Made by a program: the position numbers and the translations under genes
Origin: Harmothoe impar
Lineage: Eukaryota > Annelida > Polychaeta > Phyllodocida > Polynoidae
NCBI GenBank assembly: GCA_947462335.1
Contig: OX381721.1
Coordinates: 2,294,001 to 2,358,000 of the forward strand
Length of the DNA stretch: 64,000 bases
Direction of reading: 5' to 3'
Shown here: positions 1 to 10,800 of the stretch, one piece after another
Layout: the number at the start of each line of letters is the position of its first letter
Position numbering within the stretch: the stretch's first letter is position 1
The notes under the pieces: model-generated
Told to the model about the DNA's origin: nothing
The model's database searches: none
What the model saw: the letters and a program-made list of their open reading frames with translations, nothing else

Positions 1-170
1 TAATCTCATACACGGTATTTCCGGGTAACGTCTGTTTACTCGGCTTCTCCACCTGGAGCTAGTGCACACAGTTCCCGGGAGAGGGCGCAGGTCCTCTTCA
101 GGTGACCGTGTGCCGCTCTCAGGTGGGCGGCCGACCCACCCACCTGGCCACGTGATCTAAGAGCCGGTGT

Positions 171-178
171 TATATAAG
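171..178 (+). promoter_or_regulatory. LTR TATA box
   Basis: TATATAAG in a GC-rich U3. Transcription would start near 200, where an initiator-like TCAGTGC follows. The same box recurs at 30,048-30,055 in the right-hand LTR. Confidence 0.75.
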
Positions 179-380
179 ACCCATGTGTTTACCTGGAACG
201 GCAGTCAGTGCAGGCCCGACTGACGAGAGACTTCACATGTCCAACCGTGCGGACAGAGTTGTATGCTAAGAGTTGTATACTGACCGTTTCCTCTATTTAT
301 AGAGAAACCTGATTTACCTGTGTGTATTCATTCTACACTGATCGTTCCCTAGTAAAGGAACTGGAGTTATTATTCTTGTG

Positions 381-386
381 AATAAA
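381..386 (+). promoter_or_regulatory. LTR polyadenylation signal
   Basis: AATAAA lies about 180 bases downstream of the predicted LTR start site, as expected for the R region. The copy in the right-hand LTR is at 30,258-30,263. The truncated LTR of copy B ends before this point and lacks it. Confidence 0.7.
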
Positions 387-462
387 GATAGATATATTCT
401 CGCACCTGGAAACTGCCGTGATCGTTGTTCTTTAACCTAGAGTTAATTACGAACCACCACAC

Positions 463-475
463 TGGTGCCGTGACC
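463..475 (+). other. Primer binding site
   Basis: TGGTGCCGTGACC begins one base after the LTR and starts with TGG, the complement of a tRNA CCA end. I do not assign the primer tRNA. Copy B retains only the last eight bases of this site. Confidence 0.8.
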
Positions 476-580
476 AGTAGCAGTAAAGGTAGCAGAACAA
501 GCTAGTTGTTCGAGAATATGTTCGGGTTATACTGAACAGGAAGTCCTTGATTGGACAGACAGTCCTTTAGTGGACGGACA

Positions 581-3121
581 ATGGCTACCGGTGGTAGCCT
601 GGGCGGCTCTGGTCCAGAGCTGAGTGAAGGGGAGTTGGAATCAACTCGCCTGGAGGTGCCAGGGGTGGACCCTGGAGAGGGCTTGAAGCCAGGACAGAAG
701 AAGAGGAAGTTGCAGGATCTTTCCTGGGTGGAACCCTATGTAGGGGATGAGAAATTCCAGAGGGAATATGACGAGCGTTTGGCTCGGGAAGAGGATGACC
801 TCTACTGGGAAAATGTCCGATTGGACAAGCAGTCAATGGAGGATCAGTATGCTGCATTGACTGACGAATTGACTTCCCTGGTAAAAGAAAGGGACGAGAT
901 TCTCTCTGAGAATCAGAGGGTAAAAGGAACTCTGATAGAAGAGAGAGAACGGTTGATAGAGGACAACCGGTATATGAAAAAGAAGGTTGCTCAGGAATCG
1001 CATGAATACCAAAAGATTCAGGCAAAGATTGCTGAGAACCAGAAGGAGAATGAACATTCTGAATCTCTTAAGGAGAGGTATGAGAGGGAGTTGAAAAAAT
1101 ACTCTAGAGAATGGTATGCCTTGAAGAAGGGGACAGAGGAGCTCGAGAAGGGCAGAGACCAGTTGGTCAAGGATAATGAATCCACCAGGATACAAATCCT
1201 GGAAGAAACGGAAGAGTTAGAAAGGAAACGGAAAGCTGAGGTGGAAGCTGTCTGTTCCCTTGAAGCTAGGAAAACTCTCCTGCGGGGTGAATTGTTAAAG
1301 GCAATGGAACAGCAGGGGGAGGAACAACTTCCAGCTGGCAGGCCGGAAACTGTTCCTGATAGTACTCCTACTACTAGTAAGGAGGAAGCATTACCTCAAT
1401 TCGATCCATTTATTAATGATAATGGATTGAGGAATGTAGAAGACTCTGTGTATAAGAACAGAGAGAAAGATTCAAGGAGAGTGAATGTTACCGGGCGCTC
1501 TCTTGGATGGGAACCAGTTAATCATGCCAGAATTGGTCCGGTTAACAGGGAAATGTCTCCAGAGGAGGAAGTGTCTCGACATTATAAAAATAAATTTCGA
1601 GATGAAGTGGTGAATCATAGTTATGGCTCATTGAACCCCTTCGCGGGAGATGACCCGGCTCTATATGGGAATCCGGGAGGTTATGATAGCAAGGGTAATT
1701 ATCGGTATTGCCCAGATGCAACTTATTCGTACCCACCTCCGGCCACGGAAACACACTCGGGAGTCAATAAAGATCCTGAGATTAGGCCGAGGGATAGGAT
1801 GAATAAGGGGACCCAACCGGGAACAAAGGGAAGGTCAAACCCGGTGCATAAAAACACTAAGGGATTGTCAGGCTATCAAGGCCCACGCTTTGATGAGGGT
1901 TCAGAATCTGAATCAGATAAATCATCTGACGATGTACCCAAGAGAAAGGTTCCTTTGAACCGGCGAGTCACAATGACCCCGGCGGAGCACCGATTACATA
2001 ATCGAGACCCCGCCATAGGTAATTTGGGACTAGATTGCTCTAGCCGAGGTCAAGACGGTACAGACCTACTGGCTTGGAGTAGACGCATGTCGGGTCAATT
2101 AGTGCATTCTAATTATGCCGCTAAAAGAACTGCACGTGTGACTAAGCCTTACAGGGGTGTACGACCCTGGAAGGAAGAATATCAATCACTTCTAGATGAT
2201 TGTAAGTACAATTGCTGGAACAAGGAGGAATCCTTGGGAGCTTTTGTGATATGGTTGAGTGACGGCCCGGGTAAGATAGTGGTTGAAGAATGGAGGGACA
2301 CTTACGGGCCAGAAGCTACATACGACCAGTTGGAAGTATTAGCTTGTTATACTTTTGGGAAAATGGTGACAGTAGATCACTGGACTCTGTTTCAGAGAAG
2401 AACGCAGAAACCGAAGGAATCTGCTAAAATTTTTGGGCTAGAATTGCAGCGATTATTGCGGCAAGCTAGGCCAGAATGGAGTAGGGATGCTGAATATTAC
2501 ATAGAATCCCTATTTGTAAGATTTATTAGTGGATTGAGTGATCCTGAACATGCTAAAGTATGTGGTAGAGCTTGGGAAGCTGGGTCTTCCTTAGCAGATT
2601 TGTTCATGGCGATTGATCAACATGACAAAAAGAAGATACTGTTGGCTGGTATGATACCCGCTAATAGGGGACAGCGCGTCTCTGGAATTGAACATTCCTT
2701 AGATGGTGACGATTCTTCCGCGGAAGAATCTGAAGGGGAGGAGAGAGTAGACGCCCTGAAATTCAAGGGTCGACAGAAATCGAGCTCTACCCCAGCTTCC
2801 GGGAAGCTTCCTAGTAACAAAGGTTATTCGGAAACTACCCGGAAACCCGATACTCGGGAACCTCAGACTGTACCCAGTCAGAAAACCCAGACCCCGGAGA
2901 TGACCACTCCGGATAAAACAAATGCGTCAGGAAACTCATTAAATACCTTAATGGAGTCCATGATTAAACGCATGAACGAGGTGTTTGATAATCAAACCAG
3001 GCGCCGCCCTAGGGTCGATCGTAACACTGTCCAGTGTTACAGATGTCAAGTCAAAGGGCACTTTGCATCTGAATGCAAAGCCGAGAAACCTGTTTTAAGA
3101 AGTGAGGTTTCGGGAAATTAG
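581..3121 (+). CDS. gag: Gag polyprotein, copy A
   Basis: This encodes 846 residues from the ATG at 581, chosen because ACAATGG is a strong initiation context; upstream in-frame codons offer only TTG. An acidic N terminus with a basic GQKKRK patch is followed by a long charged coiled coil (about residues 55-245) and a low-complexity middle. A retrotransposon capsid-type region comes next (about 505-660, with Trp-rich motifs and RLLRQARPEW), and the C terminus has one zinc knuckle, C819-x2-C822-x4-H827-x4-C832. Gag assembles the particle and the knuckle binds RNA. It is about twice the length of many Gypsy Gags, chiefly because of the coiled coil. The stop codon lies inside a frameshift signal leading into pol. 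Confidence 0.92.
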   Translation: MATGGSLGGSGPELSEGELESTRLEVPGVDPGEGLKPGQKKRKLQDLSWVEPYVGDEKFQREYDERLAREEDDLYWENVRLDKQSMEDQYAALTDELTSLVKERDEILSENQRVKGTLIEERERLIEDNRYMKKKVAQESHEYQKIQAKIAENQKENEHSESLKERYERELKKYSREWYALKKGTEELEKGRDQLVKDNESTRIQILEETEELERKRKAEVEAVCSLEARKTLLRGELLKAMEQQGEEQLPAGRPETVPDSTPTTSKEEALPQFDPFINDNGLRNVEDSVYKNREKDSRRVNVTGRSLGWEPVNHARIGPVNREMSPEEEVSRHYKNKFRDEVVNHSYGSLNPFAGDDPALYGNPGGYDSKGNYRYCPDATYSYPPPATETHSGVNKDPEIRPRDRMNKGTQPGTKGRSNPVHKNTKGLSGYQGPRFDEGSESESDKSSDDVPKRKVPLNRRVTMTPAEHRLHNRDPAIGNLGLDCSSRGQDGTDLLAWSRRMSGQLVHSNYAAKRTARVTKPYRGVRPWKEEYQSLLDDCKYNCWNKEESLGAFVIWLSDGPGKIVVEEWRDTYGPEATYDQLEVLACYTFGKMVTVDHWTLFQRRTQKPKESAKIFGLELQRLLRQARPEWSRDAEYYIESLFVRFISGLSDPEHAKVCGRAWEAGSSLADLFMAIDQHDKKKILLAGMIPANRGQRVSGIEHSLDGDDSSAEESEGEERVDALKFKGRQKSSSTPASGKLPSNKGYSETTRKPDTREPQTVPSQKTQTPEMTTPDKTNASGNSLNTLMESMIKRMNEVFDNQTRRRPRVDRNTVQCYRCQVKGHFASECKAEKPVLRSEVSGN

Positions 3122-6100
3122 AGGGGGTTACCGGGGATGGCAGGACGGTAACCCCTGAGGAAATATGTCAGATTATCACCGACGTTGGCGGTGAAGATTC
3201 ATTAACAGTGAATGCGTCCAGCAAGAAGGGAGATGGGACCGTACATCCCGGAAACCATGAGGCTGGGGAGACTGGTACAACAGGCGCCCAGGGGTGCGCG
3301 TATGGGAAACCTAGTGCCAGTTTAGAGGAGTCAATAACCAAAGAGTTGGTTAAGGTTGGAGGAACCAGGCTTCCCCCGGGTCATCCTTGTCTGGAACACC
3401 TGAAAGGATGTGGATTCGACCTGGGCACTGATAGTGACCTTCACCGGTTTACTAGGAATCCCTCAGTAACTGATGGGAAGAGGTGGTACGTTTCCTGTTC
3501 TGTACAAGGAAAGACTGGGGAATTTCTTATGGATACTGGAGCTAGCCACTCCATGGTCTCTAAGAGATTCATCAGCTTATTGCCGAATATGTGTGAGAAC
3601 CTCACAATGAGGGTAAACGCATGTACGGCCGATGGTACCAGAATGAGGACATTTGGACGGACTTTTCTGATAATCTCTGTGGCCGGGAAAGAATTTGTTT
3701 GGGCCCCGACCATAGCTGAGATTGAAGATGATGGTATTCTTGGTTTGGATTTTGCGGCGCTTTTCGGTGCGACTTTGAATCCGAAAAGTGGGAAGTTGAA
3801 AATTGAATACCCGTATGATATGACCATACTCTGTAAGTTGAGAGTGATAAGTAGTGTCGCTAGTGTGGCACAGACTGTGAAGATTCCCCCGGGAATGACC
3901 TGTGACGTGTTAGTCAGTTCAGGGAGGCTAATCCAGAAAGGATTAGCGGTAATCGAGCCGGATATGGCTGTATTATCCCGGAAGGGATTGGAATCTGCGG
4001 ATACCCTAGTAGGGAATTCCAGATGGACAGTGACACCCATTTCCAACCCCGGAAACTCCACAGTATATCTTGAGAAAGGCACTGAAGTTGGGAAAGTGAT
4101 ACTTGCGGAGGCAGTCACCGGTAGCCACCAAGACCTGAGGTTAGAAGAAGGAGGGGAAGAGGAATTGCATGAAGAGTTAACTAAGTTGTTAACAGGATCG
4201 TCCATAACGGATGAGAATGATCAGGAAGCCCTAAAGGCTATGCTGAAGAGATGCAGGCAAGCTTTTGCGGCCCCAGGGGAACCCCTGGGGAGAACCAATA
4301 AGGTATTGCATGAAATTAAAACCGGGGATAACCCCGCTTTTAAGATTCCTTATAGGAGATTACCCCTCAAGAAGAAGATTGTAGCTGAGGAAGAGATAGC
4401 GAAAATGCTGAAGGATAATGTTATTGTTCCCAGCATGAGCCCTTGGTCCTCCCCTGTGTGTATGGTAACCAAGAAGGACGGTAGCATACGGTTCTGTATT
4501 GATTACCGGAAACTGAATGGGTTGACTAAGAAGAACTCCTATCCTCTTCCTAGGATAGATGAGACGATTGATTCCCTGGGAGGGAATGAATGGTTTTGTA
4601 CCCTGGATTTACAGTCCGGGTATTGGCAAGTAGGCATGAAGCCTGAAGATATGGAGAAAACCGCGTTTTCTAGCCATATTGGGTTGTTTGAATATAAGGT
4701 AATGCCGTTCGGGTTATGTAACGCGCCGGCCACCTTTGAAGCCATGATGGAGACGCTGTTAAGTGATTTATTATGGCGGAAATGTCTAGTTTACCTGGAT
4801 GACGTAATTGTGTTTGGAAAGACCTTTGCGGATTGTTTAAGTAATTTAGAGGAAGTCTTAAACCGAATCATGTCTAACGGTCTCAAATTGAAACCAAAGA
4901 AATGCAATCTGTTTAAGAAGGATATTAACTACCTAGGGCGGATTATTTCCACCGAGGGGGTTAAGGCGGATCCGGAAAAGATCAGGAGTGTAACTGAATG
5001 GGAAGTCCCCAGGGGTCCTAAAGATGTGCGATCCTTTCTAGGATTCTGCTCATACTATAGGGATTTCCTGCCGGGGTATTCCCGGGTAGCCTATCCGATC
5101 CAGTGTTTGTCACACTGGACACCCGGAAGTAGGAAGGAAGAGTTCCCATGGGGGAGGGAACAGGACACAGCTTTCTTAGCAATAAAAAAGTTGTTTGTAG
5201 AGACCCCGGTGTTAAAGTATCCTACCCCGGATGGTCACTTTGTATTGGATACCGATGCTAGCAATGAGAGTATTGGGGCCGCCCTCAGTCAAGTCCAAGG
5301 CGGAGTGGAGGTTCCCATTGCCTTTGCTAGTAATACTATGAGTAAGACCCAGCGTAATTATTGTACCACTAAAAGGGAATTGTTGGCTGTGATAGTTTAT
5401 ACTAAAAAGTTCAAACATTTCCTTTGGGGGTCCGATTTTACGCTAAGAACAGATCATTCCTCTTTGAGATGGTTATTGAATTTCAAAGATGCGGAAGGAA
5501 TGATTGGACGTTGGCTAGCACACCTTTCCGAGTTCGGTTTGGAGCAAAGTCAGATCCAGCATAGAGCTGGGGTAAAGCATGTAAATGCTGATGCACTTTC
5601 CCGACGTCCTATCAGGAAGTGCGAAAACACCAACTGTGATGACTGTGGTCAGCATGAAGCTGTCATAGCCGGAGCAAGGATTCCCTTTGAGATCAAGGGA
5701 ACTGGGGTTCTGGAGTGGTCCATGGGAACCATCCGGAAATTCCAGGAAAAGGATCCTAACCTTAGCCGGTTGTTGGTATTGTTACCTAGGAAGATACGGC
5801 CCCCGCGGCCTGAGATTTCCCTGGAGAATCGGGAAATGAGACGACTAATAGCTCAATGGGCAGAGCTAGAGGTCCAGAGCGGAATCATCTACCGGTGGAA
5901 GATTAATTCATCCGGTAGGAGAATCCGGCAAGTGGTAATACCTTCCGGTATGAGGAGGGATGTTATGTATTATTGCCATGGACACCTGACCAGTGGGCAT
6001 TTCGGAAAAAAACGTTCCCTGGAACGTCTGAAAAGGAGATATTACTGGCCAGGGATGAGTAGTGATCTATTAAGATGGGTTGCTACTTGCCCGGATTGTT

Positions 6101-7329
6101 GTAAAAACAAACCTGGGCCTGGGATGGGTAAAATGCCTTTGTCCCAGGAGCTGTTTGGTGTAAGATTTGCGCGAGTCGCCATAGACATTATCAGTGGGTT
6201 TAAAACTACCCCTGATGGTAATACTTGTATGATGGTCGTCACTGACTATTATACTAAGTATACGAGAGTGTTTCCATTAGCGGATCACAAAGCAGCAACC
6301 TGTGCAAAAGCTTTTGTTACAGGTTGGGTATTGCATCTTGGGGTTCCCCTAATGATGCATAGTGACCAAGGTCGGGAATTTGAATCTGATCTTTGGCAGG
6401 AAATGTGTCACCGACTGGCGATTTGTAAGACGAGAACAAATCCCTATCGACCACAAAGTGATGGAATGGTTGAGAGATTCAATCGTACCTTGATTCAGGT
6501 TTTGAAATCCCTGGTGAATGATAGAATGGATGACTGGGATGAGCAGTGTGATTATGTATGCCATGCATATAATAGCACTGTCCATTCTAGTACTTCCTGT
6601 TCCCCGAATCTGTTAGTTTTCGGGGAAGATTTAATAATGCCCGCTGATCTGGTATTTGGGGTGGTCGGAATGAACCCGGAAACCCCCTGCCATGTGATGT
6701 TTGTGGAGTCATTAAGAGATCAATTCAAATATGCTTATGAATTGGTGAGAACTGAACTGCAGAAGAATGCTACCTGGCAGAAGACCGGCTATGATCTAGG
6801 CCTTAAGCCGCGACGATTCAAAGTTGGTGATCAGGTAGTAAGATTACATGAGCCGTTATCGACTCTGAAACTTGCTAGTAATTGGGACGGGCCCTTTGTG
6901 GTTACCCGCATAGTAAGTGACAGTACTGTAGTGATACGTTCATTACAAGGAAAGATGTATAAATCTAATGTAGCTCGACTAAGAGAGTGGAAGGGGAGAG
7001 ATTTGTCCCTGGACTCGTATGAGTTGGAAGTTGATACTTTGATAGAGGAAAGTGAACAGCGGAAATTAGTGAAGGAACCTCCCCGGAAACGCGGAAGGCC
7101 GCGGAAGGAGGTCTCCCGGAAACTAATGGTGCAGAAGCCCGTCATCCCAAAAAGATCCGGGAAGAAGGCGGCTAATAAAGTCTCGCTGGCTGAAGGGAAA
7201 AGGACCCGGAAGAGTGTGGTTAGGGCTAAATCCACTCTGGAAAAGGCGTGTCCTAGAACCAGGTCTAATGTTATGCCTAAAAACATAAGACGCAGTCCCC
7301 GGTTACTAGCCAGGGACGGTATAACCTAA
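3106..7329 (+). CDS. pol: Pol polyprotein, copy A (made as Gag-Pol by -1 frameshift)
   Basis: The frame is open from 3106, after a TGA at 3103, and has no suitable early ATG, so I take it to be expressed as a Gag-Pol fusion. Aspartic protease: DTGAS at 3532-3546. Reverse transcriptase: YLDD at 4792-4803. RNase H: DTDAS at 5248-5262. Integrase: an HHCC zinc region ending in CPDCC at 6088-6102, then catalytic Asp at 6184, Asp at 6364 and Glu at 6472, the last two 36 residues apart (DD35E). A GPF motif of the GPY/F domain lies near 6890. There is no chromodomain; the C-terminal tail is basic and contains an AT-hook, RKRGRPRK, at 7084-7107. The fused product would copy and integrate the element. 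No frame breaks are seen. Confidence 0.94.
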   Translation, partial: GFGKLEGVTGDGRTVTPEEICQIITDVGGEDSLTVNASSKKGDGTVHPGNHEAGETGTTGAQGCAYGKPSASLEESITKELVKVGGTRLPPGHPCLEHLKGCGFDLGTDSDLHRFTRNPSVTDGKRWYVSCSVQGKTGEFLMDTGASHSMVSKRFISLLPNMCENLTMRVNACTADGTRMRTFGRTFLIISVAGKEFVWAPTIAEIEDDGILGLDFAALFGATLNPKSGKLKIEYPYDMTILCKLRVISSVASVAQTVKIPPGMTCDVLVSSGRLIQKGLAVIEPDMAVLSRKGLESADTLVGNSRWTVTPISNPGNSTVYLEKGTEVGKVILAEAVTGSHQDLRLEEGGEEELHEELTKLLTGSSITDENDQEALKAMLKRCRQAFAAPGEPLGRTNKVLHEIKTGDNPAFKIPYRRLPLKKKIVAEEEIAKMLKDNVIVPSMSPWSSPVCMVTKKDGSIRFCIDYRKLNGLTKKNSYPLPRIDETIDSLGGNEWFCTLDLQSGYWQVGMKPEDMEKTAFSSHIGLFEYKVMPFGLCNAPATFEAMMETLLSDLLWRKCLVYLDDVIVFGKTFADCLSNLEEVLNRIMSNGLKLKPKKCNLFKKDINYLGRIISTEGVKADPEKIRSVTEWEVPRGPKDVRSFLGFCSYYRDFLPGYSRVAYPIQCLSHWTPGSRKEEFPWGREQDTAFLAIKKLFVETPVLKYPTPDGHFVLDTDASNESIGAALSQVQGGVEVPIAFASNTMSKTQRNYCTTKRELLAVIVYTKKFKHFLWGSDFTLRTDHSSLRWLLNFKDAEGMIGRWLAHLSEFGLEQSQIQHRAGVKHVNADALSRRPIRKCENTNCDDCGQHEAVIAGARIPFEIKGTGVLEWSMGTIRKFQEKDPNLSRLLVLLPRKIRPPRPEISLENREMRRLIAQWAELEVQSGIIYRWKINSSGRRIRQVVIPSGMRRDVMYYCHGHLTSGHFGKKRSLERLKRRYYWPGMSSDLLRWVATCPDCCKNKPGPGMGKMPLSQELFGVRFARVAIDIISGFKTTPDGNTCMMVVTDYYTKYTRVFPLADHKAATCAKAFVTGWVLHLGVPLMMHSDQGREFESDLWQEMCHRLAICKTRTNPYRPQSDGMVERFNRTLIQVLKSLVNDRMDDWDEQCDYVCHAYNSTVHSSTSCSPNLLVFGEDLIMPADLVFGVVGMNPETPCHVMFVESLRDQFKYAYELVRTELQKNATWQKTGYDLGLKPRRFKVGDQVVRLHEPLSTLKLASNWDGPFVVTRIVSDSTVVIRSLQGKMYKSNVARLREWKGRDLSLDSYELEVDTLIEESEQRKLVKEPPRKRGRPRKEVSRKLMVQKPVIPKRSGKKAANKVSLAEGKRTRKSVVRAKSTLEKACPRTRSNVMPKNIRRSPRLLARDGIT
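3112..3155 (+). promoter_or_regulatory. -1 programmed ribosomal frameshift signal (gag to pol)
   Basis: The heptamer GGGAAAT (3112-3118) is in phase as G_GGA_AAT directly before the gag stop TAG (3119-3121). After a five-base spacer comes a perfect 10-bp stem, GGGGTTACCG (3124-3133) with CGGTAACCCC (3146-3155), and a 12-base loop. Pol is open in the -1 frame from 3106. Slippery site, spacer and stem fit the standard -1 frameshift pattern. The signal is identical in copy B. Confidence 0.88.
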
Positions 7330-7802
7330 GCCGGTACACAACGAGTGTGGTGTCCTGTAATCTTGTTAAATATTTTAATGTTGTAATCAGTTATGTGTGG
7401 AAGTAAGTACGGTCAGAATGATCGTGATAGTCCCCCTGTCAAGGATCCCATGGGTGATGGACGGATAATCCGGTGAATGTGCTTTATTATGCCATTCATA
7501 TATATTTCATTGATACTCTAGACGAGTTGACAGAGCGTAAGGATTAACACGTGGAATAAGGGTACCTGTTTACAATTAGAACGCGCGGTGACCTGGTTCC
7601 AAGGAACTGGGTCACGGGACGCGCGGGGTTGCGCATGCGCGGTGGCGCGCCTTATATAAGGCCCGCGGAGCGGCGGGAATCGCCAGTTGGGGTTGAGAGG
7701 CGGTCCAGAGCAGACGTGAGAGCTCGGACACGACCACTGTCGCTGTGGGGAGGTGGACCCCCTTAAAATCCATCAATAACACTTTTCTTGAGTGTGACAA
7801 AC
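7330..7802 (+). promoter_or_regulatory. Internal promoter region between pol and ORF3
   Basis: A GC-rich block holds a palindrome TGCGCATGCGC (7630-7640), which matches the known NRF-1 site consensus, and a TATA box TATATAA (7653-7659). A start site would be expected near 7683. From there to the ORF3 ATG at 7803 there is no other ATG. This suggests that ORF3 has its own transcript. A spliced message ending at the pyrimidine-rich TTTTCTTGAG just before the ATG is the alternative. Confidence 0.65.
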
Positions 7803-10800
7803 ATGTCTTCCGAGACAGATCACCAACAGGTGGACCCTCTTCAAGAGGGCGACTCCGCTAGCGGAGGAAATGTGGTTGTTAATCAACCTGACCTCGTGGA
7901 CCAGGGATCTCTGGATTTCCTGGAACAAGGGGAGATAATGGACGTCGACGTTGACTCTCAGTCACCGCTTCGCCCCGCTAATGTCGCCGCCAATTACTTG
8001 GAAGGTCTAGACATTGAGGCCATCAGCCCTGCTGACGGTCGCGCTGATACCGGTGACGCTGAGTATCAGGATCAGGGACTATTGTACCATGGGAAACCGC
8101 CGGCGGACGTTGAAAAACCCCGGCCGGCCGTACCAACCCTGGGAGGCTTCATGTCCAATTACGACGGACGTGAAGTAGAACTGCACGAGGACGTGCTGAG
8201 GCTCACGGCGGAGGGAGCTCCCCGCCGGATTGACTCACTCACGAGTCAGGCCATATTGCTCTTCCTGTTAGTGGAGGAGCAGGAGGAGATGCCCCCGGAC
8301 TGGTTTGTGTACTGGGAGGCACTCCAGAAAGGACTGCGCGTATGCTACTGCTTACGACGAGCTGTCTTCGATTTACACATCGCGGACATCGACAGGTTAA
8401 TGCCCGCACTCCCAATTCTGTCTTTGGACCCGAATTGTGGAGTTGCCGGGATGTTGTTGACTGGTGTCAACAGATACCGGGCGCGAATCGGGAAACTCCG
8501 AGAGCCCAAAACCCGGAAGGAGTACGAGATTGCTGCCGCTAATACGCAGGGAATAGTCTCGTATGTCCTGGATGTAGCCACTATTGAGGACTACATGGAT
8601 TCTCACCACGTCAAACGAGATATTGCCATATCTTGTTTGGTTGATGAGGCGGTTCGTACGGTACGAACCAGATCTTCCAGTGCGGAGGAGAAGGCGCGAG
8701 TAAAAGCGCTGAAAGCCACACCTAGGGGGCGCGGCAGTAAAGGTGAGAGGGGCGCCTCAAACCGGTCAAGCTCGGCTGACAGCAACCAGTCTGACGAGTT
8801 TGTCCAGGAGAGAGGACGTCAGGCTCGCCGGAACGAGAAGGCAAGATTAGCTAACTTGCCGGACTCTGTACTAGCAGAGGGATTACCGGAACAACCTTCC
8901 GGAGGACAGCCCGTTATTCCCAGGGCTGAGGAGGTAACGGATGAGGCGATGGATATAAACGAAGCCGATACTCCGGAACCCTCCAACACCACCACCACCA
9001 CCACCCCGGCCCTTGTGGCAGACATGACCGCCGCCGCGGGAGCAGCGGCCGCCGTGGCGGCTGCGCTGGTATTCAATCCAGCACGTCTCAGCCCTCTCCG
9101 TAGTCCGGCTCAGTCGGACCCGGAAGAGGGAGAGGTTCCGGCTAACGCTGAGGAACCAGGAAATGCCCCAGAAGACCCCATCCCGCCTAATGACGTGATG
9201 AGGCGAGTCTGGCAGAACGCTAACAATAAGTTCCGCGTGTTTATTCCCAATTCATGGGAACAGTGTCCGATTGGTCCCACCAATTTCGGATGTCCACCTG
9301 AGACCAACTGTAAAGGTCAAAGTGATGATGAGGATTGGATCCGGAATACCCCCCGGGACCGTCCTCCGTCTGCTTTTTATCAGCAGTGGCTAGATCAACT
9401 CAGGATCCTGCCAGACACTTACTACAGTAAGGAGCAGAAGGAAAAACTTCTTTTTGCGGTTAACCGCTGGTACAGTCAGCGGGAAAGGAATTGGTGCCCA
9501 TTCGCTACATGTGTAAACACGATTGGCACAGACAGAACCATCTTTGTAACAAAGCAACGGTTTCTGCGACACCTCTGTGAGAACCACATGCACCACTGTG
9601 TGGTGTATCACTGTGATATCACAGTAGGTAGGGAATCCCAACTATGTAACGGGTGTTTAGAACCCCGTAGAGGTGAGCTTATGCGCCACATGAAGGATTG
9701 CCATAACATGGGAATCAGTGTAGCTCGCAATCGTGTGAATGCGCTACATGACGCCGTTTGTGAACAGTATAAGTCACTCACGGAGGAACAAAAGGCTAAG
9801 ATCCGGCCGGCAACTCCCTTCTACTGCGAAGTCGCAGATGGGAAGTTCAAAGCCCGGATTGCCAGAGTGGACGGACGACATAAGTTCGCCATGAATGACG
9901 AGGAGTATACGGTGTTATGCACTACCCGTACTTCCCGCAGAGGTGGCGGTAGTTTCCGTCAGCCGGAAACCCGGGGTAGTTCCCGGGGGAAGAGCCGGTC
10001 CGCCCGCGACCGCTCTCGATCTCCTGCGGTCTCACCAGGACCAAAACGGAGACATGCCGGATCCAACTTAGAGGATCTCGATAATTCCTACTATGGGAAT
10101 TATCATGCCCCGGAAGGTCGCGACTATTATCGCGAGTATCCAGACCCGCTGTTTACAGACCGGAAAGATCGGAAACGTGATTCCGGTGGTCAAGCAGCGG
10201 CGACTAACATGGATTACCGTTCCAGACGTCTGAGCAGTTCAGACAGTGCCACCAGTCAACCTGACCATGGCGGTGCCCGGCCTAAAGAACCGGCTACCAG
10301 AACAAAGGCTTCCCTGCCTTTGACGTACCATCTGGGGACCACTACAAAGCTAACCCCCAGGGACGTCCGGTCGCCCACTACCCCAACTCGGGACATGCAG
10401 GGCTTGACCGTGAAAACAGAACCAAAATCACTAATCTCAGTGGTGACGCCTCGGGGCATAACTGTCCCGAAGGCTGCAGCGGTTGCGAAAGCGCCGCAAG
10501 TGGATGTTAAACCCGTGATTCCTGTAACCCAGGATCCGGTTGTCATCCAGCCAGTCGCGGGCACCTCCCGCACTGAAACTACCGGTGGCGTAAAATTAAA
10601 ATACGTCCCGATAGTCAACTACTTCTCTAGGGAAGAGAAGGCGAGCTGCGAAGTGGGACAAAGGATCGTAACAGAATTCCAGGAGTCCCAACGCGAGCTG
10701 GCGGTGGAATATAACACCAAGATGTTAGGCCTGTTCACGCATGGCCTAAAGATTGCCCATCGGGAGGAGAAAGCATTAGTCGCTGTTGGCAATGCTGATT

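Larger units (their letters stand above)
1..461 (+). repeat. 5' LTR of copy A (window starts at LTR base 24)
   Basis: This stretch matches 29,878-30,338 base for base as far as I read it. The LTR ends with ACA just before the primer binding site and, judging from fragment C, begins with TGT, giving the usual TG...CA ends. It holds a TATA box and a polyadenylation signal. U3 has an E-box CACGTG at 149-154 and several CACCTG/CAGGTG motifs; whether these matter is inference. Confidence 0.93.
200..580 (+). other. gag mRNA leader with three short upstream ORFs
   Basis: Between the predicted LTR start site and the gag ATG there are upstream ATGs at 237 (10 codons), about 263 (6 codons) and 518 (5 codons), each closed by a stop before gag. 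By contrast the predicted leader of ORF3 has no upstream ATG. The upstream ORFs could reduce gag translation; that is inference. Confidence 0.55.

Noticed and set aside
3441..4205. 254-codon open frame antisense to the pol protease region, and its twin at 23,614-24,378
   Set aside because: It is a shadow of a long conserved coding frame, with no initiation context or known domain.
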